64,000 bases of DNA from Phyto melanocephala (GCA_941918925.1 OW799233.1:10796001-10860000); one strand, 5' to 3'; counted from the stretch's first letter, positions 1 to 13,039 are shown. A program made the numbers and translations. Notes: generated from the letters alone by a model not told the origin.

Positions 1-207
1 AATTTAATTCCACTTCCAAATATTTCTAATTATTTAATAAAAAACAGCAAAAGATTATGGTCGAGATCTCGACCGCTGGTACAAAATGGGATAAGGAAAT
101 TCAATTAAAGGTATTAATTAATTATAATGATTGGAGCAAAATCAAACAAAGTTTTGATTAAAAATAATAATTTCGTAATTGAAATTCATTTTTGTTTTAT
201 TCTGTGT
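1..207 (-). mobile_element. Truncated copy of AT-rich element with ACACAGAAAA ends
   Basis: The stretch ends at about 207 in ATTCTGTGT. It shares an ordered set of blocks with the reverse complement of the better copy at 21287-22220: a GATTGGAGCA block, then AATTTCGTAATTGAAATTC, then the CTGTGT end. The window edge cuts off the other end. No coding potential is visible. I infer a non-autonomous DNA element; the superfamily is unknown. Confidence 0.6.
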
Positions 208-2769
208 ACAAAGTAATTAAATTTTTTATATAAAAACAATTTTGTAATCTATTGATGATTTCTGGTAAATTGAAAAAAATGCTTTAAATTTTTTTTTTTA
301 AGTTTAGACATTAATGCTATGAAAAACATATACAACTAACCTATGGGTAGGGTGTTAAACTTGTAATATTCAAAGAGAAAAGAAAGGTAAATGTATTCAA
401 TAAGTTTAAATTAAAGTAATAAAATTTATTGCAACATTTCAATTTTATTATTAGATAAACGTTTGAAAATTATATTAAAATTTTAATATAACGACAAATA
501 TGATAAAGTTTGCTTTGTCAGATATTTTACAATATTAGTTTAAAAACTTAAGCATGGCTTTAATTTTTTACAACATCCGCTTGGTTTGGTTGTTATTTTT
601 GTGAATGGTATTGTTAATTAAAGATATCGTACTAGATGTTTGTCACAGCAAACCACTAGCTGTTTGTTGATTTTTTTCATTAATACAAATGACGAAAAGC
701 ACATACCTCGCGCTAAAAACATATCCACAAAAAAATACTTCATTACCAAAAAGCACTTCTTGAGTCACTTACTTAGTGCTTACCTGCTTCCAAGGGCGCT
801 TCTAGAAGCCATGTTTTTTATATACAAAGTCCCGCTTTGTTAGTCACTTTTTTGAAGTTAATAAATGCTTTTAGCAAAATTTCATCTTTAATATCGTAAA
901 TTATGAAAAAATCAAAAATATTTAAGATTATGTTTTCATTTTTCCAAAAAATTAAACTATTTAATTTAAAAAAAATTTTAATTTATTTTTCTTGAATTCA
1001 GTACATAAAAGAGAAAATAAACGAAAATTTATAACTTAATGAACAATATAAAATTTAGTCCGACAAAGAATTAAAAAATATTTCTCAATTTTTTAAACAA
1101 TTTAAAAATTATGTATTTTTTTCTTAAATGTTTAAATTAAAATCTGGCAAATAAAACAATTTGTTGTAGTAAAAATAAAAAAAAAAACAAAATTCATAAA
1201 ATTTTTTTATAACAACGAGAACAAAATGAGATAAAAACGTAAACTTTTGAAATAAAAATATTATGACAAAAGTTTCTTCTTCCACTAAACAATAACAATT
1301 GTTTTAATTATAACAACTCGAGTATGTATACAAAGACCGTCATAAGAACTTGCAATTTGAATGTTCTCTCTTATTCATACACAAACACACGTATTTTCAT
1401 ACATATACATACATACATACATACATATTAGTGAAAAGAAATATTAAAAAACATTTTAAAAAAAGAAACTATAACTTACAAGTAAATAAGACTTACATAT
1501 TTTTTAAATTAATAGTAAATATGTACAAATGAAATGCTGACAAAAAATGTAAAAACGCTATACGGAGACCAAAACAGTATAGAAATATTTTCTTAACTGC
1601 TCGCAAAAAACAACAATAATAACTTCTCGTGCTTATTAAAAAATTAAAAATAAAATAATAAAGTCTAAGAAATTTCTGCAGACAACTACAGCTATAACTA
1701 TTTACACAAATAAACACACTCACACACACCCTTATATTGCATACCCATAAAAATGCCAGCACATTCTTGTTTTCCGTTTCCTGTAGACATATTTATATGT
1801 TTGTTATTCTTTCGCTTTTAGCATTGTTTGTTTATTATTTGTTTTAAATATTATGAGTAGAAGCAGTAGTTGTTGTTGTTGTTGTTAATGTCATTGTTGT
1901 TATAGTCATTTAAAAAAAAAATAACTGCCTTATGATCGCATACAAATTGTAGTTTTTCTTAGCAAGCACACATAGAGTTGCAATACAAGTTATTTAATGG
2001 CTGTATGCACTCTCTCGTATTACGCTTTAAAAATGTAGTTAATGAAATTTATACGGACATATGTATGTATTTGTTGCCGAATACTTCGCGCTTCCTCACT
2101 GATTTTAAACACATAACAACACACACAGCTGTTGTGCAATGTTGGGCGAAAGAATGACATATAATTTTTAAAGAATTTCATGTTTGTTCTGTCTTAACCG
2201 AAATAAATATAATTTTATTTGAATTTTTTGAAAATAAAGTTAAAAAAGGATACTCAATGACATTGCAAATTATATAATGACTGTCAGGCACATTACAGTA
2301 AAGCAAGTTTTTAAAAAACTAATTATAAAATTTTATAAATTGAAAAATTTTCAGTAAATTAAAAAAAAATTTCCTGCAATAATTTTAAGAAAACCAAAAT
2401 TTATGGAGCGTATGCAAATATATCAAATCAGATCTAAGTGACAAATATTTTTACAATTGGAAAATTAAATAAAAATTTTCGACAACAATCGCCTTGAAGT
2501 TATTCAAACTAATTGACTGAATAACGAATATTAAGCAGTAATATCATTTATGAGTTAGATTTTAGTAAAGTTTAAACTTACGGATTTTTTAAAATACACT
2601 TCCTATCATTTTATGAAAACAAAACACATAACTTCCACATGAGATGGTCTTGCTTTTTAATCAATTTGATTTTGAAATCGCTGCAGACAGATGATCTAAA
2701 GCTTTTTCTAACGGATTAAGAATGAGACCTAGAAACAATAGATCATTTAAAAGAAAAGTTTAAAAATCG
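208..2769. other. Anonymous AT-rich noncoding DNA
   Basis: I see no gene. There is a short ATAC microsatellite at about 1405-1426 and a TTG run at about 1870-1886. The short open frames contain no recognisable domain and their composition follows the local AT or microsatellite bias. Consistent with fly intronic or intergenic sequence. Confidence 0.6.
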
Positions 2770-3025
2770 CATTTTTCTCGTAGATGACAAGTGAATTGGC
2801 CGACTAGATCGTGGGCTTTGGCACCTTTAGTCTATTTTTGTGGGGTTTTTTTATATCGAAAGTGTACAGCGATAATTCCAAAATAGTTTAAGAGCTCAAA
2901 ATTAACATTTTAGAATAGATATCAACTGATCATATTTTATTGAAAAACGTGATTTAGGATTTTGGTAAAAGATTAGAAGCAATTTTTGATAAGAATATGT
3001 TTCATAAATTTATTTTTTCAGGAAA
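2770..3025 (+). pseudogene. Tc1/mariner transposase C-terminal relic
   Basis: Translated in shifting frames, about 2777-2850 reads like the transposase region around the third catalytic aspartate. NWPTRSWALAPLVYF corresponds to the family pattern WPPRSxDLxPLDYF, with the third catalytic Asp replaced by Val. Further on, about 2860-3000 reads KVYSDNSKIV, ELKINI and FGKRLEA, which matches the usual C-terminal order of KVYxDxPxTI, ELKxNI and a late arginine-rich helix. Several stops and at least one frameshift make it inactive. The N-terminal DNA-binding half is absent upstream. Pattern recognition without a search, but the motif order is convincing. Confidence 0.65.
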
Positions 3026-3049
3026 AATTTTCATTTGTATAGAATATTT

Positions 3050-3735
3050 TTAATATTTCGATTTAAAATTTTTTTTATAAAAATTTTTAGTAAATTTTTT
3101 TATAGAAAATTTTTAATAAATTTTTTTTATAGAAAGTTTTTGGTAAGTATCTTTTTTGTAAAAAATTTTCATTTTATTTATAACATTTCGAAAAATTTTA
3201 ATTAGATATTTTTTTAACAAAAATTCTTTTTAATATAAATTTTTCTATAAATATTGTTTTATATCAAATTTTCGATAATTTTTTTTTAATAGGAAATTTT
3301 AAAAAAAAATTTTTAATAATATTTTTATTGAAATTATTTTTATAGAAAATTTTCGAAAATTTTCTTTTATCGAAAATATGTATTTTAAGAAATTCTTTTT
3401 TTTATGAAAATTTTCGAAAAGTTTCTTTTTATAGAAAATATTTGAAAAATTTCTTTTTATAGAAAATATTTGAAAAATTTATTTCTATTGGTTTTTTTTA
3501 ATAGAAAATTTTAGATAAATTTATTTTTATATAAAATTCTAGAAGAATTTCTTTTTATAGAAAAGATTAGATAAATTTATTTTTATATAAAATTCTAGAA
3601 GAATTTCTTTTTATAGAAAAGTTTAGAAAAATTTATTTTTATAGAAAGTTTTAGAAAAATTTATTTTTATAGAAAATTCTAAAAGGACTTCTTTTTATAG
3701 AAAATTTTTTAAAATTTTTTTCTGTAGTAAATTTT
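3050..3735. repeat. AT-rich minisatellite, unit about 28 bp
   Basis: About twenty degenerate tandem units follow the pattern TTTTTATAGAAAATTTTAG followed by AAAAATTTA. They are clearest at 3480-3700, where successive copies differ by only a few bases. Units near 3060-3400 are more diverged. The array starts directly downstream of the mariner-type relic. Confidence 0.8.
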
Positions 3736-5220
3736 TGGAAAATTGCATTCACAATCTAAAAGTATTTGTAAATTGCATTAAAAATTAAAAAATACTACTG
3801 CCTACTTTACGCCCAATAGCTATTACCAATTTTACCATATTCAATGTCATTGTTGAATATTGATGAACAAAATCTGTTTATCTGTAGGATGTTGACAAAA
3901 AATTTTCTTATACTTTATTTCTTGTACACAATTTTTTAAAAACCATTTCATTATAGTCATGTTTAAGTTAAAGTACGCATAAAATGTTGTTGAGTACAGT
4001 GCAAACATTCTCAATCTACTTGCACAAGTTGCTTTTCGAGAATAAAAAAGTTGAAATACTTTAAGTAGCAGTAGTATAATAAAATTGTAGTTATGCAACT
4101 GGCAGTAGCAGTATTACTGATTTCTAGAAAAAAATATACAAAAACCTACTATTTAGTTTTTGTTGTGCTTTATTCTGGTTTAATGTTGATGCTGCATTTG
4201 TATTGTTGTGTTGACATTTAACAAACCTAAAATTGTATACAGATGTACGTGTATGTCTGACTGAGTGTGAATATGTACCGTTTGTTATTTATTTATTTAT
4301 TTATATGTATATGTGTGAGTTTTAATAGTAATATATACAACATATAGAAACTAAAAAAATATATATTTATATATATTAAAAAAGCATTGAATAGTAGCTA
4401 CAATTAACGTTGCACTAGTAGCATAAGTAGAAGAATAGTTGCTTCTACACGCCAGCTGTTGTAGTTTATTTATTAATATCAATTAAATTTACAACAATTA
4501 CATTAAAGTCATGCTGAAATACAATACACACACACACATAAACACATACATTCTCATTTATACAGTTTCACAAATAGTTTTATTTGTATGACTGTTAAGG
4601 AGGGCGGTCACATAAATTAGCAGAAGACACCAAAACTATTTATATACAGTAAATGGGTTTATGGTGTTTAAGGTTTTATATATGATTGCTGAGGCAATAT
4701 TTAAATTTCCAAAAACTTTATAAAAGTTTTTGTAATACTTCAATTTGTGTGCACTAATTTGTTGCTCCACAGTCCTCATTGCTGTGTTTATGTTAGTATT
4801 ATTGTTAAGTTCAACAAATACTTAAAACAATTGTAAACAGAGTGCAATCGTAGGTAAGTGCTTCCTAACATTTCTTAAAAGATAAAAAAAATTAGCAGAA
4901 AACTTTAAAAGAATTTCCTTAAATACGAAATTTTTGTTAAACATGCTAAGAACTAAAAATTTAGGGGACTTTCATTAGCAGAAATTTGTTTTGAAAAAAT
5001 TAAATGAAAGCAAAATGAAGAGCTTTAAAATAAATTAAAATATAAATTTTCTGTGCATGCAGAGTTAAATTTTTTATAAGAAAGCTTAACAGGATTATTT
5101 TAATAAAATACACGTTTGATAAATATTGTTACAGTATTAGTTTTATTACATTGAAATCGTGTTAGTGTAATTTAGTTTTTAGATGCTATTAAAATATCCG
5201 TAAATTAGTTCACACTTTAT
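3736..5220. other. Anonymous AT-rich noncoding DNA
   Basis: No gene is supported. It contains an ATTT microsatellite at about 4286-4302 and short CA tracts near 4525. Nothing in it resembles a conserved protein or RNA. Confidence 0.55.
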
Positions 5221-5221
5221 A

Positions 5222-5734
5222 AAGGGTCCGCCATCTAACGTTTAGCTCATGTCTGATTTGACAGATAAATATTTTTATCCTTCCGCTGAACGAATATGGT
5301 TGTGTATACGCTTGAACAATGTTGGGAAATATTGCGACATTGCTTTGGCCGATTTTGCCAAAAAAAAAATCATCTTTTCACATGAAGCTCATTTTGATCG
5401 TGGTTGGTATGTAAACAAGCAAAATTGTCGCATTTGGGGCATAGAAAATCCGCACGCATACATTGAAAAGCCGTTACACCCAAAACGAGTCACTGTTTGG
5501 TGCGGATTTTGGTCCAGAGGCATAATTGGGATATTTTTCTTCGAAAATGAGCAAGGAGTGGCCGTAGTCAATGGCTATCGTTATCGGGCCATGTTAAACG
5601 AATTTTTGTTCACAAAAATTGAAGAGGAGGATATTGGCAACATTTGGTTTCAACAGGAGAGCGCTACGTGCCACACAGCCGAAGCTACACTTTTTTTTAA
5701 TAGCATTTAAAATAAAAGTTATGTTGCGGACCCG
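5222..5734 (+). mobile_element. Internally deleted Tc1/mariner-like element, copy 1
   Basis: A short element bounded by GGGTCCGC at 5224-5231 and its reverse complement GCGGACCC at 5726-5733. It holds only the middle of a transposase. A second copy lies on the minus strand at 20578-21077 and shares the same start of homology (TTAGCTCATGTCTG) and the same junction just after the residues ATLFF. Shared breakpoints mean the deletion predates the spread, so this is a non-autonomous family that amplified in its deleted form. It would have been moved by an intact relative elsewhere in the genome. Confidence 0.75.
5249..5710 (+). pseudogene. Transposase core fragment (DDE/D), both visible catalytic positions mutated
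   Basis: A 153-codon open frame covers the central catalytic part of a Tc1/mariner-superfamily transposase. The block before the first catalytic residue is KKIIFSHEAHFD (residues 39-50); the family has FSDEAHF, so the catalytic Asp is His at residue 45. The substrate-strand region NKQNCRIWG and HPKRVTVWCGFWSRGIIG follow. The second catalytic block, WFQQESATCH, has Glu at residue 137 where the family has Asp (QQDGA). The frame ends in ATLFF and a stop at the deletion junction, so the third Asp and the C-terminus are missing, as is the N-terminal helix-turn-helix. It cannot encode an active enzyme. The minus-strand copy at 20578-21077 keeps both Asp residues. Confidence 0.85.
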
Positions 5735-7628
5735 GTAGCATAATTTCGGGGTGTTTTTAAAATAATTATTTCTAGAATTTACATTGTTTGGAAAATTCTC
5801 CATCTAGTTTCAGAGTATAAATCTAAGGAAAGTACAAAAAGTAATAATTAGTTGTAATAACGACATACATAAGTGAGTATCAAGTTAAAATTGTGGGCAA
5901 TATTGATCTTTTGTTAAAAAAAAGAAAATTTTACGATGTTTTCTCTAAATATGAGATTTATCAAAAAATAGAAATGTGTAAAAAAAAAGATTTTTGTGTT
6001 CTAATAGTACCTAACGATCTTTGTGTCTATCTTTCTCCATGCAATGTGGGAACCACTGTTTATTGAGCGCAAAATTAAAATATATGTATATAAACAATGT
6101 TAGTGCAAATAAATTTGTTTTTTGTTTACTATACTCACACGCACACAGATTTACACTTCCACATACACGCTCTCTTACACATTGACACAAAAATTATTGT
6201 ACATTTGTTTAGTGGCAGACAATCAGTCAGTGTCAGCAACATGCAGTTTTATACTGAAAAAATCTCCTTTGTCTCTTCCTCCTTTCCCCACTACCAACTC
6301 AAACGATTTTTTGTAGTTATTTATTTTATGTTTATGTTCGTATTTGTATGTATATTTAACATGGGTAGGTATGTGTGGATGTGTATAAAGAAGTGTGTTG
6401 GTGTTTTTCTACAAATACAAGTTTGGATCTGTATAATATATTTTGTTTGTTATTTTAAGTGTAAAACATGGAACATAATTGCATTTTGCAAGTCTATATG
6501 TTACTAGTTGCATACATTTATTCAAACACACAAGAACACAAAACTATGTGTATAGAAAAGCTGCTTGAATTGTAGAGTTGATATTTTTGGAATAATATGG
6601 AGGCTATAGATTCCAACAGATTAATTAAAAAATTTTAATCATATCAAAATTTATAGTATTTAAAATTTATTTATTATAACTTGAAGCTTTTCTGAAAATA
6701 ATAAATATGATTTACTCTATACCTGATGCCCAGCTACAGAGAAAAGTATATAGCATCAATATCATTCTTATACTTTTTTCTTAATTGACAGAAACAGTTT
6801 ATTGGATTTAGTCAAAAATTGGGCAAACTTGATGAGGTAAAAGTTAGTAAGTTATTTGTTCTAATAAAATAAATAATACAAAAGCAGAAAGGAACTTTGA
6901 CCAAAATCGTTTTAACGTCATATGTTAAGGGTTTTAAAAAAATAAAAAAAAATATTTATAAAACTTTGCCATATAGGACAAGAGGTGCTGTAAGAAGGAT
7001 ATTAATATGACATATTATATTTTAATAATGCGTAAATGGCCGTAAATGTGTTTATGGACTAGATGGCAAAATAAACGAAGAAGATGACTAATTCATTTCC
7101 TTAGATAATTCGGTCACCTAACATTTGTGTTAACATGGTATACGACATGTTGCAGCATCTTGGAGCCATTTCTCCTTAAAAAGCTTTGCAATGATTTGAT
7201 TTGGTACGAGCAAAAATAAAATTCACAAGTCATTTGCCTGTTGGATTCACTTGTCACAGTAATGGACTTAAAGGCAAAGGGGCAGTGACAATTCTGCCTT
7301 TTATATATTCCTTGTGCCAGAAGTGAGCCTATTCGCTAAAGATGGTTTGGCGATACAAGATCTGGTTCAACCTCCAGGTGATTCATACCTCATTCACCTA
7401 TCCCACGATGCAATTTATGTTTCACTGGCCTTACTTGTAGCCAGTAGGATGTGAGCCAAAATCTTTCCTTAAAATTTTCCTAGTCATTGATGGAAATATA
7501 TTTAAGTCGTCTGCTATGCTCGAGTCTGGATTTAGATGATTGTTATCCAAAAAGGTTAATGTGGTCATTAATCAATCTGCATTAGCTTGCATTATCTGCT
7601 TATATAAGTTAATGTATGCACTGTTAAC
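5735..7628. other. Anonymous noncoding DNA
   Basis: Mostly AT-rich sequence. The open frames at 6097-6507 are rich in Tyr, Phe, His and Thr because of the local ACAC/TATG microsatellite character and have no domain features. From about 7060 to 7600 composition is slightly more balanced, but I recognise no protein or repeat. Confidence 0.5.
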
Positions 7629-7754
7629 TTGAGGAAGTGCTCTATAAGTTTGGAAAATATAGCACGAAATTCAGAAATAAATTTTTACGTAAACGTTGCA
7701 CAGAGGGATTTGTTCATACAATGTTTGGCAAAAAACATAAGGACTGCTCGTAGA

Positions 7755-8065
7755 ATGTTGAAATTTGGCATAGAGCCTTTGGTTAGCTTAATTAAGAAAA
7801 ATTTAAGGTTTCATAAAAATTGGCCACGCACTCTACCCACCGCCTATAGAACCCAAAATTTATTTTTGGCTCAAAGTTTTTGAAATTTGGCACAGAGCCT
7901 TTGGTTCGCTTAATTAAGAAAAATATAAATTTTCATCAAAATTGGCCACACCCTCTACCCACCGCCCATAGAACCCAAGATTTATTTTTGGCTCAAAGTT
8001 TTTGAAATTTGGCACAGAGGCTTTATTATCTCAATTAACGCCCACCACTCACCGCCCATATAACC
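7755..8065 (+). repeat. Tandem repeat, unit 122 bp, 2.5 copies
   Basis: Units start at about 7761, 7883 and 8005 with GAAATTTGGCACAGAG and contain CTACCCACCGCCCATAGAACCC about 80 bases later. The spacing of 122 bp is constant. Degraded related sequence extends upstream to about 7640. Long GC-richer tandem units with a CACGCCC/CCACCGCCC core also occur inside the Helitron-like and INE-1-like elements here, so this is probably the inside of a decayed element of that type. Confidence 0.75.
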
Positions 8066-11006
8066 CATATTATATTTTTTCCCACAACTTTTTGTTTCTT
8101 TACCAAAACTAATTAAATGAAAATTAAAAATTAAATTAATAATTTCATGAATTTGGAGACAAGTTTTATGATTTTATGAAAGGTTATTAAAAATTTTAAT
8201 TTTTTTTTTAATTGATAGTATGAAGTCTTACCTTTCATTTTATTATAGCGGGAGCACCTAGCACGACCGAGCAACCTTTTTTTTCTTCCAAGTAAGTTTG
8301 CAATCACGGCACATTATAGAACAAATTTTATTCTATCATATCTTGTAAACCATATGAGCGAACTTTATAGTTTTTTTTTAATACGCAGAAAAGGCTATAT
8401 TTGAAAAAAGTTACTATTTAAATCAGAGAAAGAAAATTATCTTACGTTCAAACACTATTAAAGTGCGTAAACAGTTTTTAATATTTTGACCAAAATTTAC
8501 ATATGACTTTACTTCATTATATGAAAGACAAATCAATTTTTTGCAAAACCGCATCATTACATTTTTAAATGTTTTGAAAAAATTACTTATTGCACAAAAA
8601 ATCCCACTGTGCGTTGTTGTGGTGTAAGACTTTGCAGGGTGATTTGTCAAAGTATATTGTATATACTTAGTGTAGTATGACAACTTGTTTAACAGTTATT
8701 CTTATCAGAAGCACTATACAACTAAAAACACACTATATATTTATGGGAATAAAGTATTAAAGGCAATCGATTAAGACCCATATTCGAAGGGTTTGTTCTT
8801 GAGTTTAAAGAATTAATTTTAAGTGAATTGTATTTAATAGCAAGTTTCGATTACTACAAAAACATGTTACTTTAAGAATGACTGTAACTCATAGTGCTTC
8901 TACTGTGCTGAACAATTTTTGTGTTCCAAATCGTATTCGATATACCTATGGTTGACTTTAAGGTTTTCCAAATTTTATTGAGGTATCAGTACTGCGACAA
9001 CAAGCACAAAGAAGATAAATAACAAGGTTTGACTGTTGATACTTATTAACTAAGATGTCACAATAATTTTATAGTTACTTACATAGGTTAAGTCACTTGA
9101 GTCTTTCGAGGATAAACAAAAATACCACACTTTTAAATAAATAAAACTTAATGTATGATGCAAATAGTTAGCAGGGCAGCCGCTGTAAAATTTTTTGATC
9201 ACTGGTTGACACATTAGGTGATTTTCTCGACTGAAAATTGTTTAAAGTTTTCAAAGGGTCTCACCTAACCTCACAAATTTTTGTAATAGCTTTCCACAAT
9301 TATAACGCTCGTTGTTCTTCCATAAAACACACTTATTTTAATAATCGAAACAAACATACATATATGACAGCAGTCAAATTTCAGAGTTGCCACTTGCAGA
9401 AAAATAAAATGACACTAAATTTCAAAAGTGCATTCTTAAAGAGACTCTCATTAAATGCCTTGAAAATATAAATTTTTTTGAATTTGTCATTTATAATATG
9501 CTAATCATAGACTTGAGTGCAGTTTTGTATATTTAATATTTTTTGCAGATAAACATTTAAAGCTAGACCTTTTGCTCATACGAAATTTGTAAGGGAAAAC
9601 AAGCGTGTTTCTAATAAATAAGTATTTACAAAAACAAAAAAAACTAGCTAATAAAAAGGCACCCTAAGGTTTTGTATGACACTTTGATTACACTTATTTA
9701 AATGACCGACAGGCAGATGGAAGTGCTTATGCCACTTAAAAAGTGGTCACTAGTCGATCTACTTTATTTTTACGCAATTGGTCTAGGTTTATAATTCAGT
9801 CTACATTAAAAAGCGTACGAAAGTAATTATTTATCTAAGTACATTTTTGGACATTCTAATATTCTGTGCTAATATTGGTTTTTAATATGCTTCAAGTTCT
9901 CTAACTAGCCTTAGCTGTATATACCCAAAAAAAGATATCCCTTAATACTAAGTATTTAATCTTACATTAGAAATTTAATTATAACAAAGAAACGTAGTTT
10001 AAATTCCACTAAGAATTAATTTAGTCGACCTTAAACATAAACAAAAACAACAACACCAACAAGTCCCCTATGTGGTCGGACATAATGAAATAAAAATAAT
10101 TACAAAATAAAAACAAATAAGATGAAATAAAAGAGAAGAAAATGTAAAAATACAATAGTAAAATATATAATTTTATCTCATGAATAATTATGTTGATAAC
10201 CTTGCCACACACACACACAATATAAACATACTCATACATATACAAACAAATAAAGCACACAGAGTAATATAAGAATATACTTGCAGTTAAGCTTAAATTT
10301 ATATTTTATACACATACTGTTGCTGCCTGTTACTACTATGATTTCTATAAGTGATGTTGTGGACTACGATGATACAAACAGTTGTTCATCATTGTCGTCA
10401 TTGTGACTTTATTGTCATCACGTAATGTCAACAAAGAAACTTGTCCAGCAGACGCAAACAGCATCAATAATAAGAATAATGAAGATGACAAAATAATACA
10501 TACAAGCACTCACATACATACTTACATACATGCAAAACTAAATGAATAAACACAAACATTCTTATACCGTTATCGTTATACATATGTATTATGATAATAA
10601 ATATGTTACATTTAACATATGTATGTATGTACGTACAAATATAAATGTCATATTCATTTGTATGGATGTACAAAATGAACTGACTACTTTTACACGCTAA
10701 CAAATATACATACAGTGCGAGACAAATATGTGTAAGTGTTTGTCGGCCTAACATCGGGATCAGTGAGTGTAGCGTTTGGTTTTCTATAAACGAATTTAGC
10801 TACATCAGGTCAAAAAAAAAAAAAAAAAAATATTTTAAATTTATCTGTCCAAACTAAATGATTTCAATCATTAAAAAATAAAATTGGGAAATAAAATTAT
10901 ATAACAAACACTTACACATATTTTTCTCGCACTGTATGTAATTATGTACTATGTATTTAAAAATAAAAAAAGTTTTATTATTAATTTTATATATTAAAGA
11001 CTGCCA
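8066..11006. other. Anonymous AT-rich noncoding DNA
   Basis: No gene is supported. It has short CA and ACAT microsatellite tracts near 10205-10260 and 10500-10640, and an A-run at about 10813-10829. A small T/G-rich patch at 10330-10430 repeats GTCATTGTGAC-like words also found inside the neighbouring inverted-repeat element. Confidence 0.5.
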
Positions 11007-11441
11007 CATCCCGGTGGCGAACGTCATCATGGCTCTTTGTGACAAATGCTGAAAGTGATAAGTCACAGTTGACAATTGTTGATTTTTCTTTGACGTCATA
11101 TATGAATTCTTAAAGTTAATGTCCAAAAATTCATAAATGACTAAAGTTAATTTCGTCTCGTACTAATGAGGCCTAGCAGACAATATCATCGTGATTCATT
11201 TTCACACTCTTATGTACTGTTCTGGACTCATAACCATAAATGTCGCTAAGTTTCAACTAAGTATAGTGATCCTTCAATGATGTTGTCATGTATAAGTCCT
11301 TTTGTTTGTGTCATTGTCACGTGAATTCATTAAAGAAATTTTCATTTACTATAAAATTTCTTCAAATTTCGACTTGATACTAATTCTATGGCAATGATTC
11401 GTGTCATTGTGACGTTGTCGTCCAAATTCGCCACCGGGATG
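11007..11441. mobile_element. Inverted-repeat-bounded segment, possible MITE
   Basis: A perfect 15-bp inverted repeat, CATCCCGGTGGCGAA at 11007-11021 and its reverse complement at 11427-11441, bounds 435 bp. The interior carries repeated GTCATTGTGACGT-like words near both ends, as expected of subterminal transposase sites. No target duplication is clear and no coding remains. A perfect 15-bp GC-rich inverted repeat in such AT-rich DNA is unlikely by chance. Superfamily not assigned. Confidence 0.5.
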
Positions 11442-11774
11442 CAAACTTTTACATACATGTAAAATACATACAAAGATATGTGTATACATATGTCAATTGT
11501 TTTATCAACTAGAATTTATGTGAACACGTAAAATATCCGGATCTAGTTAGAGACTATGACGAATATTGCAGATGAATAAGAATAAACAAACAAAACTTTT
11601 CTCATCTATATTTAATTCTTAAGGTCAAAATGTTGTTGTTACATGTACTTAAGCTTACTTATCTTTTATATAGAAAATGGAAATTGTCAATTTAATAAAG
11701 GTTTTTATTTTGTTTACTTATACAAAGTTAAAGTGACTACAAATTAGTTTTTTTTCAGGTTTAAGGTATTGGTG

Positions 11775-11965
11775 TATTTAAGCCATTACACCAGTAACCA
11801 TAATTCCCACTGACATCATATTGCAGTGTGATAAACATCAGCACCATCACCGAGTGGCGCAATATGATGGTGACCTCACCACCGAGTGGATGTTGTGACA
11901 CCCAACCACCGCTCCTGTGATCAGGTTGTGTAACTCGATCATGTCACAGGCAACCTTAGTTAATT
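11775..11965. repeat. GC-richer hairpin-forming patch
   Basis: The stretch is markedly less AT-rich than its surroundings. It contains an 11-bp inverted repeat (CATCATATTGC and GCAATATGATG) and two direct copies of CACCGAGTGG. No protein is recognised. It may be the remnant of a second inverted-repeat element next to 11007-11441. Confidence 0.35.
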
Positions 11966-13039
11966 TTATTTTAATTCTTAGTTGATGCACATGCAACTAA
12001 CTAAAGAGCCTGGGCTATCTATCCCTTATTACGTTTTTCGGCTTTGAGTTTAATTAGCGACAAAAGAAGCCGACAATTCACCAAGTAATTGCTTCTGTTG
12101 AAAGGCAATGGCAGTCCGAGAAAATAATCAGCCTTTAAGCCATCATTCTTTATTTCGGTTTGAAAGGCAAAAGCATAAACAAAATAAAACCAGGGTCGAG
12201 CATCAGCCAATTAACTACATACGAATCTGTTTTTCCACTGGAAAGTAACCACAGCCACAGCCTTACCTATAAAAAGTCTATAATATATTTTAAGGAATAA
12301 CTGATTCCCGTGATACCAGTTAATTTTCTGGTTGGTCTTCAATAAATTATCTAAAGTAGCTTTCGTCTTTCAAGTTATAGGTTCAAGAAACAAGAGATAT
12401 TGGTCTCACCTCTCTGCCCCGTGCTAGTAATATACTATACCTTGGCCTGACACTAGCCAAGGAGGCATGCTCCTGAGGGGAGATTTCTATACATAGATGA
12501 ATAAGTTTCATATTTTAACTTACTCCTACTGGTGCTTAGTTCAATACTGTAGGCCACCACACTGTTTAAAAGGGCCAAAAATATAGTCCCAAAACAGCTT
12601 TTAGTTTCAACAGTTGCAGTCGGCCTGGTAAGTCATGTATATGGTACAATCAAAAGGCCTGACCTTTAAATTTATTATTTTTATGACTGCTACAATAATT
12701 AACTCTACTGGTTTGGTTTTTTCAATCTTTGACTTTACCCAGCCAATCAGGCAATTAACTTCCTGAAGTTGGACTGCAACTTACTTATGTGCATATTTTA
12801 ATAAAAATTATCTGAAACAGGTTCTATGCCACGCAGATATGATTGCCAAGTTTAGTAATATGTGTTCTATTACTAGTCCTAGCTCTTATATAATAGTTAC
12901 ACAAAAATCTCCTTAAAGCCCCTAAAATATTCTATATAAAGTGTGGTCCATCTATCGGCTTAGATTTTAACCAGTGGTTACTTAGAATCTGGCAACACTT
13001 TTGTTATACTATTCTCTCACAAAATTCAGTATTTTATCT
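11966..13039. other. Noncoding DNA with two adjacent small hairpins
   Basis: No gene is recognised. At about 12453-12487 two hairpins lie side by side: CCTTGGC pairs with GCCAAGG across a short loop, and AGGAG pairs with CTCCT around GCATG. The 63-codon open frame on the minus strand at 12019-12210 has no recognisable motif. Confidence 0.4.

Noticed and set aside
1350..1762. Overlapping small open frames on both strands
   Set aside because: Short, mutually overlapping and dominated by microsatellite-derived residues.
6097..6507. 136-codon open frame
   Set aside because: Composition follows local ACAC/TATG microsatellite sequence; no domain.
7755..8065. CRISPR-like or satellite centromeric array
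   Set aside because: Only 2.5 contiguous units of 122 bp and no spacers; better explained as the inside of a decayed element.
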